DNA from: Amycolatopsis thailandensis | GTDB lineage: Bacteria > Actinomycetota > Actinomycetes > Mycobacteriales > Pseudonocardiaceae | DNA length: 64,000 bases | Assembly (NCBI RefSeq): GCF_002234405.1 | Contig: NZ_NMQT01000015.1 | Span: forward strand, 62,001 to 126,000 | Direction of reading: 5' to 3' | Shown: one piece after another, positions 36,383 to 47,110 of the stretch | Layout: each line of letters opens with the position of its first letter | Position numbering within the stretch: the stretch's first letter is position 1 | Program-made: the position numbers and the translations under genes | Notes under the pieces: model-generated | Databases searched by the model: none | The model's input: only the letters and a program-made list of their open reading frames with translations | Told to the model about the DNA's origin: nothing

Positions 36383-37132
36383 ATGACCGTCAAACGCAAG
36401 CTCGTGGCAGCCGCCGCCGGTGCGATCCTCGCCCCGATCGCCATCGTCGCCATCCCCCAGGTGGCCAGCGCCCATGGCTACGTGCTGTCCCCGCCCAGCC
36501 GCCAGGCGAACTGCGCCCAGGGCAAGGTTTCCGGCTGTGGCGCCATCGTCTACGAACCGCAGAGCGTCGAAGGCCCCAAGGGGCTCCGCAGCTGCAACGG
36601 CGGTCTTCCGGGATTCGCCGAGCTCAACGACGAGTCGAAGTCGTGGCCCGCCGCGTCGGTCGGCAACAGCGTGACCTTCAACTGGAAGTTCACCGCCTAC
36701 CACCGGACCACGAACTACGAGTACTACATCGGCGGCACCAAGATCGCCGACATCAGCGGGAACAACTCCGCGCCCAAGGACCCGACGTCCCACACGGTCA
36801 GCCTGAACGGCTTCAGCGGACGGCAGAAGGTCCTCGCCATCTGGAACATCGCGGACACACCGATGGCCTTCTACAGCTGCATCGACCTGCAGATCGGCGG
36901 CGGCAACCCGCCCACCAGCAACCCGCCGACCACCAGCAACCCGCCCTCGACGTCGAACCCGCCGAGCAGCACCACCAACCCGCCCACCGGCGGCACGTGG
37001 GCGGCCGGGACGGCCTACACGGTCGGCAGCACGGTGACCTACGGCGGCGCGACCTACCGCTGCCAGCTGGCCCACACGGCCATCCAGGGCTGGGAACCGC
37101 CGAACACCCCCGCGCTCTGGACCCGGCAGTGA
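36383..37132 (+). CDS. Secreted chitin-active lytic polysaccharide monooxygenase (AA10) with chitin-binding module
   Basis: The protein has 249 residues. The signal peptide ends IPQVASA so that His31 becomes residue 1 of the mature chain (HGYVLSPPSRQANC). With His107 (FTAYHRTT) it forms the copper brace. The AA10 domain runs to about residue 175. A linker of NPP(T/S)(T/S) repeats leads to a C-terminal CBM5/12-like module (about 203-249, WAAGTAYTVGSTVTYGGATY). It cleaves crystalline chitin by oxidation outside the cell. A DasR box precedes it, and a DUF305 lipoprotein is translationally coupled behind it (GTGA). Confidence 0.93.
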   Translation: MTVKRKLVAAAAGAILAPIAIVAIPQVASAHGYVLSPPSRQANCAQGKVSGCGAIVYEPQSVEGPKGLRSCNGGLPGFAELNDESKSWPAASVGNSVTFNWKFTAYHRTTNYEYYIGGTKIADISGNNSAPKDPTSHTVSLNGFSGRQKVLAIWNIADTPMAFYSCIDLQIGGGNPPTSNPPTTSNPPSTSNPPSSTTNPPTGGTWAAGTAYTVGSTVTYGGATYRCQLAHTAIQGWEPPNTPALWTRQ

Positions 37133-37728
37133 AGCTGGCCCTCGTTCTCGTCGCCGGTCTCGTGGCCCTCGCGGGCTGCGGGGCCGGTGATGGCTCACCT
37201 CCCAACGCCGGTGCCCCGATCTCCCCGGTCCCTCAATCGGCCGCGCCGGCGTCCGCCGACTACAACGACGCCGACGTGATGTTCCTGCAGATGATGCTCG
37301 CCCACAACGACCAGGGCGTGGAGATCGTCAAGCTGGTGAAGACCAAGCAGGCGCAGAAGCAGGAGCTCAAGGATCTCGCGGCCGCCATCGAGGCGACGCA
37401 GCTGACCGAGAGCACCGACATGCGGAACTGGCTGAAGAACTGGGGCAAACCCGAGACGGGCTCCATGGACCCGAACGCGCACCATCATCACGGTGGCGAC
37501 GGGCTCACGGACAAGGGTCTGCTCGAAGCGCTGTCCAAAAAGGATGGTGCGGAGTTCACCCTCGACTTCGCCGACATCTTCGTGGCGCACCAGCACAACG
37601 GGGTCGCGCTGGCGAGGACCGAACTGAAGGACGGCAAGGACCCGGGGTCGAAGGCCCTGGCCCAGCGGATCATGGACTCGCGCACCGGCGAGGTCCAGCA
37701 GATCCGGACCCTGGTCCCCGGCCAGTAA
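37129..37728 (+). CDS. DUF305 lipoprotein, possibly metal-binding
   Basis: The protein has 199 residues and starts GTG at 37129, overlapping the LPMO stop by 4 bp. The lipobox is LVALAGCGAG (Cys at about 17). The ferritin-like DUF305 pattern is DVMFLQMMLAHNDQGVEIVK, then IFVAHQHNGVALARTELKDG, and there is a His cluster (DPNAHHHHGGDG). Its Met- and His-rich helices suggest copper binding. Coupling to a copper enzyme hints at copper supply to the LPMO, which is inference only. Confidence 0.85.
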   Translation: MKLALVLVAGLVALAGCGAGDGSPPNAGAPISPVPQSAAPASADYNDADVMFLQMMLAHNDQGVEIVKLVKTKQAQKQELKDLAAAIEATQLTESTDMRNWLKNWGKPETGSMDPNAHHHHGGDGLTDKGLLEALSKKDGAEFTLDFADIFVAHQHNGVALARTELKDGKDPGSKALAQRIMDSRTGEVQQIRTLVPGQ

Positions 37729-37729
37729 C

Positions 37730-37803
37730 GCGTTTAGTCCTCTAAATGCCCAGGACGCCTTCCGGCGCCAGACCACGGTCAGGGCATTTAGAGGACTAAT
37801 TGC
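37730..37803. repeat. Family A-like palindrome between DUF305 and hspR
   Basis: The arms GCGTTTAGTCCTCTAAATGC and GCATTTAGAGGACTAATTGC surround a GC-rich 30-nt loop. The GTCCTCT core is shared with family A, but the loop differs. The hspR stop (CTA at 37796) lies in the right arm, and a T-run (TTTTTT from 37805) follows on the plus strand, so it can terminate the LPMO-DUF305 transcript. Confidence 0.85.
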
Positions 37804-38233
37804 GTTTTTTGGGCTTCCAGACGACGAGCGCGGTCTGCTGCCGCAGCGGAACGAGATCCTTGCGGTAGGAGGCGTGCACGGCAGCGGCCGTCTGTTCGGC
37901 GGTGAGGTACGCCGCCGTGAGCTCCTCGGTCAGTTCGGCGATCCGGGCGCGGAGCGCGTCGACCTGGTTTTCCAGCTCGATGATCCGCTTGATGCCCGCG
38001 AGGTTGACACCGTCCTCTTGGGACAGTCGCTGCACTTCGCGGAGCAGCGCGATGTCCCGCATGGAGTACCGGCGGCCACCCCCGGACGTCCGGCCCGGCG
38101 ACACGAGCCCCTGGCGGTCGTAGGACCGCAGGGTCTGCGCGTGCAGGCCGGACAGCTGTGCCGCCACCGAGATGACGAACACCGGGGTGTCCTCGTCCGC
38201 ACCGTGCGGCAGCCCGCCGAACATCGTGCTCAC
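37796..38233 (-). CDS. hspR: Heat-shock repressor HspR (MerR family)
   Basis: The protein has 145 residues and starts GTG at 38233, overlapping the dnaJ stop (GTGA). The MerR helix-turn-helix is [20 protein letters not shown] with YDRQGLVSP, and the wing is [21 protein letters not shown] coiled coil (about 75-110) and the Lys-rich tail KPKKRN follow. With DnaK as co-repressor it binds HAIR boxes before dnaK and clpB. It is the last gene of the dnaK operon, so it is autoregulated. The final two residues and the stop come from the palindrome. Confidence 0.96.
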   Translation of the reverse strand: MSTMFGGLPHGADEDTPVFVISVAAQLSGLHAQTLRSYDRQGLVSPGRTSGGGRRYSMRDIALLREVQRLSQEDGVNLAGIKRIIELENQVDALRARIAELTEELTAAYLTAEQTAAAVHASYRKDLVPLRQQTALVVWKPKKRN

Positions 38234-39405
38234 CTGCCTTCGAGAAGTTCGGTGATCTCCGGTCGCGGGTCGTGATCGGACATGGCCTCCGCGTAGGCCT
38301 CCAGCGCTTCACGGGCCTTGTCGTCCAATTTGGACGGAATGGCCGCCTGCAGGGTGACCAGCAGGTCGCCCTGCGAGCCGTCCCGCTTCGCGATCCCCTT
38401 GCCGCGCACGCGAAGCACGCGGCCGCTCGCCGTGCCTTGCGGCACCTTCAGCGAGACCTTGCCCTCCAGCGTCGGCACGGTGATCGTGCCGCCGAGGGCC
38501 AGTTCCGCGAAGGACACCGGCACGGAGATCGTCAGGTCGAGGCCCTGGCGCCCGAACACCGCGTGCGGCGCGACGTGCACGCGGACGTACAGGTCGCCCG
38601 GCTGCGCGCCGCCCTTGCCCGGTTCGCCCTGACCGGCCAGCCGGATCCGCTGGTCGTCGGCGACGCCCGGCGGGATCCGCACGGTCAGCGTGCGGGTGCG
38701 GGTGCTGACGCCCTCGCCCGCGCATTCCGGGCAGGGGTCGTCGATGATCGTGCCGCGGCCGCGGCAGTCGCGGCACGGCTCGGAGAACGCGAACGCGCCC
38801 TGGCTCCGGCTGACCAGCCCGCTGCCCTGACAGGTCGAACACGTCCTCGGGGAGGTCCCCGGCTTCGCGCCGTTCCCGCCGCAGGTGGAACAGGTCGCCG
38901 GGCTCGACAGCCGCAGCGGCAGGGTCGCGCCCTTGACCGCCTCGGTGAAGTCGATCCGGACGTCGGTCTCCACGTCCGCGCCGCGCTGCGGCCGGTTCGC
39001 CGTGGCACCGGCCGCGGCGCCGCGGCGGCCGAAGAGACCGCCGAGGATGTCGCCGAGACCGCCGAAGCCGCCCTGCTGCTGGCCCGCCTGGCCGAAGATG
39101 TCGCCGACGTCGAAGCCGCCGCTCCCGCCGCCACCGCCCGGGAAGCCGAAGCCACCCGGACCGCCGGAGCCGAAGAGGCGGCGAGCCTCGTCGTACTCCT
39201 TGCGCTTGGACGCGTCGGAAAGAACGCCGTACGCCTCGGAAACCGCCTTGAACTTCTTCTCGGCCTCCGCGTTGCCCGCGTTGGCGTCGGGGTGGTTCTC
39301 CTTGGCCAGCTTGCGATAGGCCTTCTTGATCTCGTCCGCGGTGGCGTCGGAGGAGACGCCCAGCTCACGGTAGAAGTCCTTACCGATCCATTCCCGTGCA
39401 CTCAC
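38230..39405 (-). CDS. dnaJ: Chaperone DnaJ
   Basis: The protein has 391 residues. The J domain (8-75) has the HPD triad at residues 38-40 ([10 protein letters not shown]). A Gly/Phe region follows ([20 protein letters not shown]). The zinc domain has four CxxCxGxG-type repeats ([32 protein letters not shown]). The substrate-binding C-terminal domains then follow ([20 protein letters not shown]). It stimulates DnaK ATPase and delivers clients. It starts GTG at 39405, 33 bp after grpE. Confidence 0.97.
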   Translation of the reverse strand: MSAREWIGKDFYRELGVSSDATADEIKKAYRKLAKENHPDANAGNAEAEKKFKAVSEAYGVLSDASKRKEYDEARRLFGSGGPGGFGFPGGGGGSGGFDVGDIFGQAGQQQGGFGGLGDILGGLFGRRGAAAGATANRPQRGADVETDVRIDFTEAVKGATLPLRLSSPATCSTCGGNGAKPGTSPRTCSTCQGSGLVSRSQGAFAFSEPCRDCRGRGTIIDDPCPECAGEGVSTRTRTLTVRIPPGVADDQRIRLAGQGEPGKGGAQPGDLYVRVHVAPHAVFGRQGLDLTISVPVSFAELALGGTITVPTLEGKVSLKVPQGTASGRVLRVRGKGIAKRDGSQGDLLVTLQAAIPSKLDDKAREALEAYAEAMSDHDPRPEITELLEGR

Positions 39406-39438
39406 CGAACGTCTCCTCCTTTCACGCCGTATCGCCGA

Positions 39439-40202
39439 TCAGCGGTTGTTCTCATCGAAAAGTTCGCCCTCGAGCGGCAGCTCGCCGCCGACGGGCGGGT
39501 CCACCGGGGCGTCCTGCGCCGCCGGCGCGGGAGCGGCTCCCGGCTCGTGGTCGGTGACCCCGACCAGCGCCGCGCGCAGCACGCGCTCGCCGAAGCGGTA
39601 ACCGCGGCGCATGACCGTGGTGACCGTCGGGCCGGCGACGTCCGGCGAGGTGCTGTGCTGGACGGCTTCGTGCACGCTCGGGTCGAAGGCTTCGCCCTCG
39701 GCGCCGAACGGTTCGAGCCCCGACCGCTGCAGGCTCCCGACCAGCTTCTCGCCGACCGCCTTGAAGGCACCGGTCAGATCGCCGTGCTGCTCCGCGCGCT
39801 CGAGGTCGTCGAGCAGCGGGAGCAGGTCGTTGACGACCGACGCCTTCGCACCGGTGACGACCTGTTCGCGGTCGCGGTCCACGCGCTTGCGGTAGTTGGC
39901 GTACTCCGCCTGGAGACGCTGGAGGTCGGCGGTGCGTTCCGCCAGCTCCTTCTCCAGATCGGTGGCCACCGACACCGCCTCGCCCATGATGGAGTCCCCG
40001 AGGCCGGGGCCCGCGTGCGTCGCGGGCTCCGGCGCTTCGGTCACTACCGGTTCTTCGGCCGGAGCGGCGTGCTTCGGACCGTCCTGAGGTTCGGCCGGGG
40101 CGGCCGGACGGACCTCACCGGTCAGCGGGTCGATCCGCCTACGGTCCCGCACGACCACCGGTTCCTCCGGGCCACGGCCCTCGGTCTCGTCGTAGCGTCC
40201 CG

Positions 40203-40206
<4 letters not shown>
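39439..40206 (-). CDS. grpE: Nucleotide exchange factor GrpE
   Basis: The protein has 255 residues, longer than the E. coli protein because of an N-terminal low-complexity extension of about 80 residues. A long coiled coil (about 80-130, [20 protein letters not shown]) and the beta-wing domain (about 145-205, [20 protein letters not shown] with FDPSVHEAV) follow. The C-terminal acidic tail is [16 protein letters not shown]. It releases ADP from DnaK. The GTG start overlaps the dnaK stop by 4 bp. Confidence 0.96.
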
Positions 40207-42074
<1,868 letters not shown>

Positions 42075-42119
42075 GGTGTGATCCTCCTGCTAGTTCGTGA
42101 CCTGCACGTTCGACCCCAC

Positions 42120-42140
42120 CTTGAGTGGGTGTCACGCAAG
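42120..42140. promoter_or_regulatory. HAIR box 1 upstream of dnaK
   Basis: CTTGAGT-N7-ACGCAAG has a perfect left half and one mismatch in the right half against CTTGAGT-N7-ACTCAAG. It lies 46 bp before the dnaK start. Confidence 0.9.
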
Positions 42141-42175
42141 TTCTATCGGGATGAAGCGGTCTCCGTCAAGCCGGA

Positions 42176-42196
42176 CTTGAGCCGACTGCACTCAAC
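42176..42196. promoter_or_regulatory. HAIR box 2 upstream of dnaK
   Basis: CTTGAGC-N7-ACTCAAC has one mismatch per half. It is centred 56 bp from box 1, allowing two HspR dimers to bracket the promoter. Confidence 0.85.
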
Positions 42197-42240
42197 CTTG
42201 TACCCGGCTCAACGTGCGACCCGGGTGTCTTGTTCCCGGG

Positions 42241-43647
42241 CTACCGGCAGACCGTGCCCGGAGCGGGTGTGAGCCCGCTCACCAGGTACTTCACCTCTTC
42301 GGTGCGCACGCAGGCCGAGTTGAGCAGCCCCGTGTGCCCGTACCCGGCGTCGACCAGCAACGCCGAGTTCTCGATGTTCCGCGCGAGCCCCTTCGCCCAG
42401 ACGAGCGGCGTCGCCGGATCGTGTTCGCCGCCGACCACGAGGATCGGCGCCGCGCCCTTCACCCGCTGCGGTCGCGGGAGGTACGCCGAGGGCACGGGCC
42501 AGCCCGCGCAGCCGCTCGCCATGTCCCAGAACTCCGAGTACCGCCAGCTGTGCGGCGCGAGGGTCTTCACCAGACCCTGCATCGCCCGCATGTCGGCGTA
42601 GGAGGTGAACGGCGAGCCGAAGTCGTGGCAGCCGATCGAGCGATACGCGCCGTAGGACGGGTCCAGCTGCGAGTACGGCAGCAGTCCGTCCGCGTTCCCC
42701 GCCGTCGCGTCGGCGATCCCCTTCGCGATCTCGGGCCAGAACGCGGGAAGGATCAGCGAGCCGTAGAGACCGGACGCCATTTCCTCGGCGGTCACAGTGC
42801 GGCCGAGCTGTTTCGACGGCACGCCGCCGGGCGTGGCCATCAGCTTGTCGTAGGTGGCGAGGACGTCCTTGCCGCGAAGGACGCAGTCCGCCGAAGTCGT
42901 GCACCACTTCGCGAAGTCCTTGAGCGCGCTCTCGGTCGCGATGGCCTCGTCGAGGACGGCCAGCCGCGTCGGCCGCGAATGGTCGACGGCGCCGTCGAGC
43001 ACCATCGCGCGGACGCGCTTCGGGTATTTCTCCGCGTACACGGCACCGAGTTCGGAGCCGTAAGAGACGCCGAGCCAGTTCACCTTCGGCTCGCCCAACG
43101 CGACCCGGATCGCTTCGACGTCGTCCGCGGCATGCCAAGTGTCCACAGAGGACAACTCGGGTCCTGTCCTCTTGAGACACTCGGCGCCCGAGGAACGGTT
43201 GTGCGCGATGAGCTTGTCGTAGTCGGGGCGGCTCTTCGGGAAGCGGCTGATGGCGGGATCGTGCAGATCCGGCCCGCAGGTGATCGCGGGCCTGCTGTCG
43301 CCGACGCCACGCGGGTCGAACCCGATGACGTCGAACCGCTGCCGCACCTCGGCCATTTCCGGTTTGTCCAGCGCGAAGCCGCGGCCGCCGTACTTGAGCA
43401 CGGTGACCCCGGCGCCGCCGGGCCCGCCCGGGTTCGTCAGCAGCGAGCCGACGCGGCGCGCGGGATCGGTCGCGGGCAGTTTCGCCAGCGCGATCGAGAC
43501 GGTGCCGCTCACCTGGAGGTTCGCGCATTCCAGCGTCGGCGCGTACTCGGTCGCGCAGGGCTTCCAGTCGAGCCGCGGCGCGGCCGACGCGGGCAGCGCG
43601 GAAAGCGGCAGCAAAGTCAGCGCGGTGACCACCGCGAGGGTCTTCAT
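42241..43647 (-). CDS. Exported alpha/beta hydrolase, tripeptidyl-aminopeptidase family
   Basis: The protein has 468 residues. The signal peptide MKTLAVVTALTLLPLSALPA is cleaved after ASA. The oxyanion-loop sequence is LLTNPGGPGGAGV, then FDVIGFDPRGVGDS. The nucleophile is in WLGVSYGSELGAVYAEKYP. The C-terminal TAP-type domain has VGGEHDPATPLVWAKGLA (Asp) and GYGHTGLLNSACV (His). Two cysteine pairs are probable. It resembles Streptomyces SlpD/SlpE and the Rv2223c/Rv2224c group, which release N-terminal peptides outside the cell. It overlaps the DUF4097 lipoprotein gene upstream (ATGA). Confidence 0.9.
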   Translation of the reverse strand: MKTLAVVTALTLLPLSALPASAAPRLDWKPCATEYAPTLECANLQVSGTVSIALAKLPATDPARRVGSLLTNPGGPGGAGVTVLKYGGRGFALDKPEMAEVRQRFDVIGFDPRGVGDSRPAITCGPDLHDPAISRFPKSRPDYDKLIAHNRSSGAECLKRTGPELSSVDTWHAADDVEAIRVALGEPKVNWLGVSYGSELGAVYAEKYPKRVRAMVLDGAVDHSRPTRLAVLDEAIATESALKDFAKWCTTSADCVLRGKDVLATYDKLMATPGGVPSKQLGRTVTAEEMASGLYGSLILPAFWPEIAKGIADATAGNADGLLPYSQLDPSYGAYRSIGCHDFGSPFTSYADMRAMQGLVKTLAPHSWRYSEFWDMASGCAGWPVPSAYLPRPQRVKGAAPILVVGGEHDPATPLVWAKGLARNIENSALLVDAGYGHTGLLNSACVRTEEVKYLVSGLTPAPGTVCR

Positions 43648-44315
43648 ACGGGCTTCACCGTGACAGAGCCGGTGCCGGACTTGAGGTCGAGGACGTTCGC
43701 CGAAGCCTGATCCTGGCGCACACCGGCTGTCTCGACCCCGCCGACCTCCGAACGGGCCTCGATGCGATACGCGCCATCGGGAACGGAGACGATCACCTTG
43801 CCGACACTGGCGTTCGCGGTGACGGCGCCGGGCTTCGCGAGCCCCACCTCGATGTCCCCGGTGCCGGTGGTCAGTCGCACCGGGCCCGACGAACTCCCGA
43901 TCTTCAGGTCCCCGACGTCGCCGCGCAGGTCGACCGAGGCCACGCGGGCGAGGGAGATCTTGCCGGTGCCGATGCCGCCGGTGACGGCCAGTTCACGCGG
44001 GACGACGACCTCGTAGTCCACGCCGCACTGGCTGCAGCCGCCGAGGACCAGCGTGCCGTTCTCGACGCTGTGCGTCTTGCCGGGATTCCGCCCGGTGTAA
44101 GTCACTTCGCGGCGCAGCGAGACCGGTGCGCCGTCCTCGACCCGGAGCGTGACCCCGCCGACCGGGACGTCCACCCGGATCGCGGTGATCTGTTCGGTGA
44201 CGGGTGCGCCGTCGCTCAGCGTCTGGCGGCTTTCGGTCGTGCAGCCGACGATGCCGAAGGCCGTCAGCGCGCCGAGAGCGAGCGCGCCGAGGACGCGCTT
44301 TTCGATGGTGCCCAT
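43644..44315 (-). CDS. DUF4097-type beta-helix lipoprotein
   Basis: The protein has 223 residues. The signal ends ALTAFGIVGCTTE (lipobox Cys about 25). The mature part is a run of short beta-strands with ISLARVASVDLRGDVGDLKI, SSSGPVRLTTGTGDIEVGLA and KVIVSVPDGAYRIEARSEVG, the pattern of right-handed DUF4097 (adhesin-like) repeats. It also has a CSQCG pair near residue 94. The function of the family is unknown and envelope stress is suspected. It is coupled to the hydrolase and lies 27 bp after a paralogue. Confidence 0.82.
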   Translation of the reverse strand: MGTIEKRVLGALALGALTAFGIVGCTTESRQTLSDGAPVTEQITAIRVDVPVGGVTLRVEDGAPVSLRREVTYTGRNPGKTHSVENGTLVLGGCSQCGVDYEVVVPRELAVTGGIGTGKISLARVASVDLRGDVGDLKIGSSSGPVRLTTGTGDIEVGLAKPGAVTANASVGKVIVSVPDGAYRIEARSEVGGVETAGVRQDQASANVLDLKSGTGSVTVKPV

Positions 44316-44342
44316 GAGAAAGTGTTCCCCCGATAAAGTCCG

Positions 44343-45110
44343 TCAGGCCGCGTTGACCTTGACGCTTCCGCTGTCGGTGTTGAGATCGAGCTTGTACTGC
44401 GCCGAACCGGACTGGTTGACGTCGATGTCGCGACGGCCGCTGTCGGTGGTGCCGGTGACGTTGTAGTCCCCGGAAGGCACCGTGACCGAGATCGAACCGC
44501 TGTCGGCCTTCGCCGTGATGTTCGCGGCCTTGACCAGTTCGAGGTCGATGCGGCCGCTGTCGGCCCGCGCCTGGACGTTGCCGCCGAGCCGTTCCCCCTT
44601 GATGGCGCCGGAATCCGCGTGGACGTCGACGTCCTGGCCGATGTTCTTCAGTTCGACGCGGCCGGAGTCGGCCTTGACCTTCACCGTGCCCGGCACGTCG
44701 CTCACCTCGACCCGGCCGGAGTTGACCGTGATGTCCACAGTGGACACTCCCGCGATCTGCACAGCGCCGGAGTCGACCTTGCCCGTCACCGGAATCCCCG
44801 CCGGGACGGTGACGTCGTAGCCGACCTCGCAGCTGGTGCCGCAACCGGCGAGGACCAGGGTGTCCCCTTCGACGCGGAAGGCGTCACCCGGCTTGTTCCA
44901 GCGATACTCGAACGACTGATGGACCTTCACCGGTCCGTTGCCCGTGCGGACCTTGAGGGCACCCGAGTCGTTGTCGACGCGGACGCTCTTGATCTGCTGG
45001 GTGAGCTCGCTGGTCGCCTCCGCGTCGGACGGCCACCACCAGCCGAGACCGGTGAGCACACCGACGCCGATCAACGCGATGCCTCCGAAGGCGAGGAGTG
45101 GGCGCGCCAT
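44343..45110 (-). CDS. DUF4097-type beta-helix protein, membrane-anchored
   Basis: The protein has 255 residues. It has a single N-terminal TM (MARPLLAFGGIALIGVGVLT). A regular repeat of about 18-20 residues marked by D-S-G follows: VDSGAVQIAG, VNSGRVEVSD, ADSGRVELKN, ADSGAIKGER, ADSGRIDLEL, ADSGSISVTV, TDSGRRDIDV, TDSGSVKVNA. This spells a right-handed parallel beta-helix, one turn per repeat. It is a paralogue of the next gene (GTLVLGGCSQCGVDYEVVVP here reads DTLVLAGCGTSCEVGYDVTV). It faces outside the membrane. The ligand is unknown. Confidence 0.85.
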   Translation of the reverse strand: MARPLLAFGGIALIGVGVLTGLGWWWPSDAEATSELTQQIKSVRVDNDSGALKVRTGNGPVKVHQSFEYRWNKPGDAFRVEGDTLVLAGCGTSCEVGYDVTVPAGIPVTGKVDSGAVQIAGVSTVDITVNSGRVEVSDVPGTVKVKADSGRVELKNIGQDVDVHADSGAIKGERLGGNVQARADSGRIDLELVKAANITAKADSGSISVTVPSGDYNVTGTTDSGRRDIDVNQSGSAQYKLDLNTDSGSVKVNAA

Positions 45111-45271
45111 GGTCTTGAGTCCCTCCAGAGCAGGTTTTCGTGTACCTCGACGCTAAGGGCAGCGCGGCGGGTTGGACATAGGGGTAACCCCCGGATTCGT
45201 CCCTGAACCCGCGCCAGGGTCCTCGGGGTCATAACCTGGCTTCGTCATCTGATCCACGACCAGGAGGACGC

Positions 45272-45811
45272 ATGCCGCAGGCACCCGATCCGTACGACTT
45301 CCTGCCCGATCTGCCTGCCTTCACCTTGAGCAGCATCGACATCGAAGAAGGCGGCTTCCTGCCGACACCCCAGCTTTCCGGGATCTTCGGCGCGGGCGGC
45401 GAAGACCGCTCCCCGCAGCTGTCCTGGGAGGGCTTTCCCGAGGGGACCAAGAGTTTCGCCGTGACCTGCTACGACCCCGACGCCCCGACGGCGAGCGGGT
45501 TCTGGCACTGGGCGGTGTTCGACATCCCCGTGTCGGTGACCGCGCTGGCCGCGAACGCGGGCGACGAAGCGGGCTCCGGTCTGCCGAAGGGCGCTGTCAC
45601 CCTGAAGGGGGACGGTGGCGTGAAGCAGTTCCTCGGCGCCGCCCCGCCGCCCGGGCACGGGCCGCACCGGTACATCTTCGCGGTGCACGCTGTCGACGTC
45701 GAAAAGCTGGACGTCGGCGAGGACGCCACCCCGGCGCTGCTGGGCTTCAACCTCTTCAGCCACGCCATCGGCCGGGCGACCCTGACGGCCCTGTACGAGA
45801 ACAAGGGCTGA
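45272..45811 (+). CDS. YbhB/YbcL-family PEBP-like protein
   Basis: The protein has 179 residues. [20 protein letters not shown] with [13 protein letters not shown] is the phosphatidylethanolamine-binding protein signature (D-P-D-A-P and the ligand-pocket His). [13 protein letters not shown] is the second signature (GPHRY). The start ATG at 45272 has GGAGGACGC upstream, a strong RBS. The biological role of bacterial members is not known. It is a single gene, divergent from the DUF4097 operon. Confidence 0.92.
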   Translation: MPQAPDPYDFLPDLPAFTLSSIDIEEGGFLPTPQLSGIFGAGGEDRSPQLSWEGFPEGTKSFAVTCYDPDAPTASGFWHWAVFDIPVSVTALAANAGDEAGSGLPKGAVTLKGDGGVKQFLGAAPPPGHGPHRYIFAVHAVDVEKLDVGEDATPALLGFNLFSHAIGRATLTALYENKG

Positions 45812-45828
45812 GGGTTCTCTTCGCTCGC

Positions 45829-45885
45829 GTGTCATGAGGGGTCCCCATCGGACAGAATTCGTCCCATGGGGACCCCTCATGACAT
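45829..45885. repeat. Family C palindrome covering a start codon
   Basis: The arms GTCATGAGGGGTCCCCAT and ATGGGGACCCCTCATGAC surround GAATTC. The ATG at 45866, the only start in frame with the GNAT gene, is within the right arm. Confidence 0.9.
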
Positions 45886-46390
45886 CCGGCGGCCGGTCAC
45901 CCTTCGCACCCTCACGCCCGACGACTGGACCGACTGGACCGACTGGCGCGACCTGCGCCTGGCGGCGCTGCGTCACGACCCCGGGGTGTTCGGCGCGACG
46001 CCCGCCCACTGGGAGAACGCACCGGAAGAGCGTTGGCGCGCGAGACTCACCGATGTCCCCTTCAACGTCCTCGCGACCCCGGCGGGCATGGTCTCCGCCA
46101 CGGCTCCCCAGGACGGCGCTGTCGAACTCCTGTCGCTCTGGGTCGCCCCTGCCGGCCGCGGCCGCGGCGTCGGGGACGCGCTGGTCGGCGCGGTCGTGGA
46201 CTGGGCCCGTTCCGTGGGCGCCGAAACCGTACGGCTCCGGGTCTACGACCACAACGCGAGAGCAAGGGACCTTTACTACCGCCACGGCTTCGCTGAGACC
46301 GGCGAACCCGAGATCCTCAGCAGGAGCTTGGGGGTCGTGAGTGGTGAGGACGGTTCTAACGGACTCGTATTTACCTACCCACTGGTGTGA
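45866..46390 (+). CDS. GNAT acetyltransferase whose ends come from repeat elements
   Basis: The protein has 174 residues. The GNAT core is LLSLWVAPAGRGRGVGDALV (motif A, R-G-x-G-x-G), VRLRVYDHNARARDLYYRHG and FAETGEPEI. The first seven or so residues (MGTPHDI) are read from a family C palindrome. The last 16 or so (VVSGEDGSNGLVFTYPLV) are read into hairpin mosaic E, which supplies the stop. The native termini were therefore probably replaced. TDWTDWRD near residue 22 is a small tandem duplication. The substrate is unknown. Confidence 0.8.
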   Translation: MGTPHDIRRPVTLRTLTPDDWTDWTDWRDLRLAALRHDPGVFGATPAHWENAPEERWRARLTDVPFNVLATPAGMVSATAPQDGAVELLSLWVAPAGRGRGVGDALVGAVVDWARSVGAETVRLRVYDHNARARDLYYRHGFAETGEPEILSRSLGVVSGEDGSNGLVFTYPLV

Positions 46391-46650
46391 TTGGCGGTCG
46401 AGTGAAGCCGGTGTGGTCGCGCCTGGCGCGACCTTGATCAACGGAGGATCCGGGGCGTTGAGTGTCCCGGATCCTCCGTTGATCAAGGTCCAGGACCGGG
46501 CGTCGCGGGCGACGATGAAGGATTTGGGACGTTCAACGTCCCAAATCCTTCATCGTCGTGCCCTGCCAGCCGCGGAACCGCCACTCTCGCCCAGCAAGGC
46601 GTGGGTAGGTAAATACCGGTCCGTTCTAACCGTCCTCACCACTCACGACC
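46333..46650. repeat. Hairpin mosaic element E, copy 2
   Basis: This is a 318-bp element with near-perfect 50-bp terminal inverted repeats (left GGTCGTGAGTGGTGAGGACG, right CGTCCTCACCACTCACGACC) that extend inward through TATTTACCTACCCAC. Inside are two further hairpins. One, at about 46430-46490, has arms ACCTTGATCAACGGAGGATC. The other is a perfect 46-bp palindrome at 46511-46556 centred on GGGACGTTCAACGTCCC. There is no transposase. It lies between two convergent GNAT genes. Confidence 0.9.
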
Positions 46651-46653
46651 TCC

Positions 46654-47088
46654 CTAGGCCTGCCCGTTCGCCCGAGCCCGCTCCATGTACTGCCCCTCCG
46701 GCGGATCTCCGAAGCCGAACCGCCGGTACAGCCCGTGCGCGTCCGCGGTGTGCAGCATCCACCGGAACTCCGCACCCGGCCCGTTGTCGATCATCTCCCG
46801 CACCAGCTCCTCGCCGAGCCCCGCGCCGCGCGCCTCGTCGACGACGAAGACGTCCGCGAGGTACGCGCTGCCGATGGTGTCCGAGAACGCCCGCGCGAAG
46901 CCGACGAGACGTCCGCTGGAAGTCTCGTACGCGCCCACGACGCGCCAGGCGTTCCTGAAGACCTTCTCGACCAGTTCGCGGTCACGCCACTTGCCCCAGT
47001 AGACGTCGGCGGACAGGCACTTCCACACCACGTCGAGGTCCACCCGTGCCGGGTCGTCATCCAGTTCGTATGCGCCGACAGTCCTCAT
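46654..47088 (-). CDS. GNAT-family acetyltransferase
   Basis: The protein has 144 residues from the ATG at 47088. VGFARAFSDTIGSAYLADVF and VVDEARGAGLGEELVREMID (motif A with R-G-x-G-x-G) are followed by MLHTADAHGLYRRFGFGDPP. It belongs to the short GNAT group with an N-terminal Arg/Asp-rich lead (DLDVVWKCLSADVYWGKWRD). The substrate is unknown. Its stop is 4 bp from mosaic element E. Confidence 0.88.
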   Translation of the reverse strand: MRTVGAYELDDDPARVDLDVVWKCLSADVYWGKWRDRELVEKVFRNAWRVVGAYETSSGRLVGFARAFSDTIGSAYLADVFVVDEARGAGLGEELVREMIDNGPGAEFRWMLHTADAHGLYRRFGFGDPPEGQYMERARANGQA

Positions 47089-47110
47089 GATCCGCACGTT
47101 ACCCAGCAGG

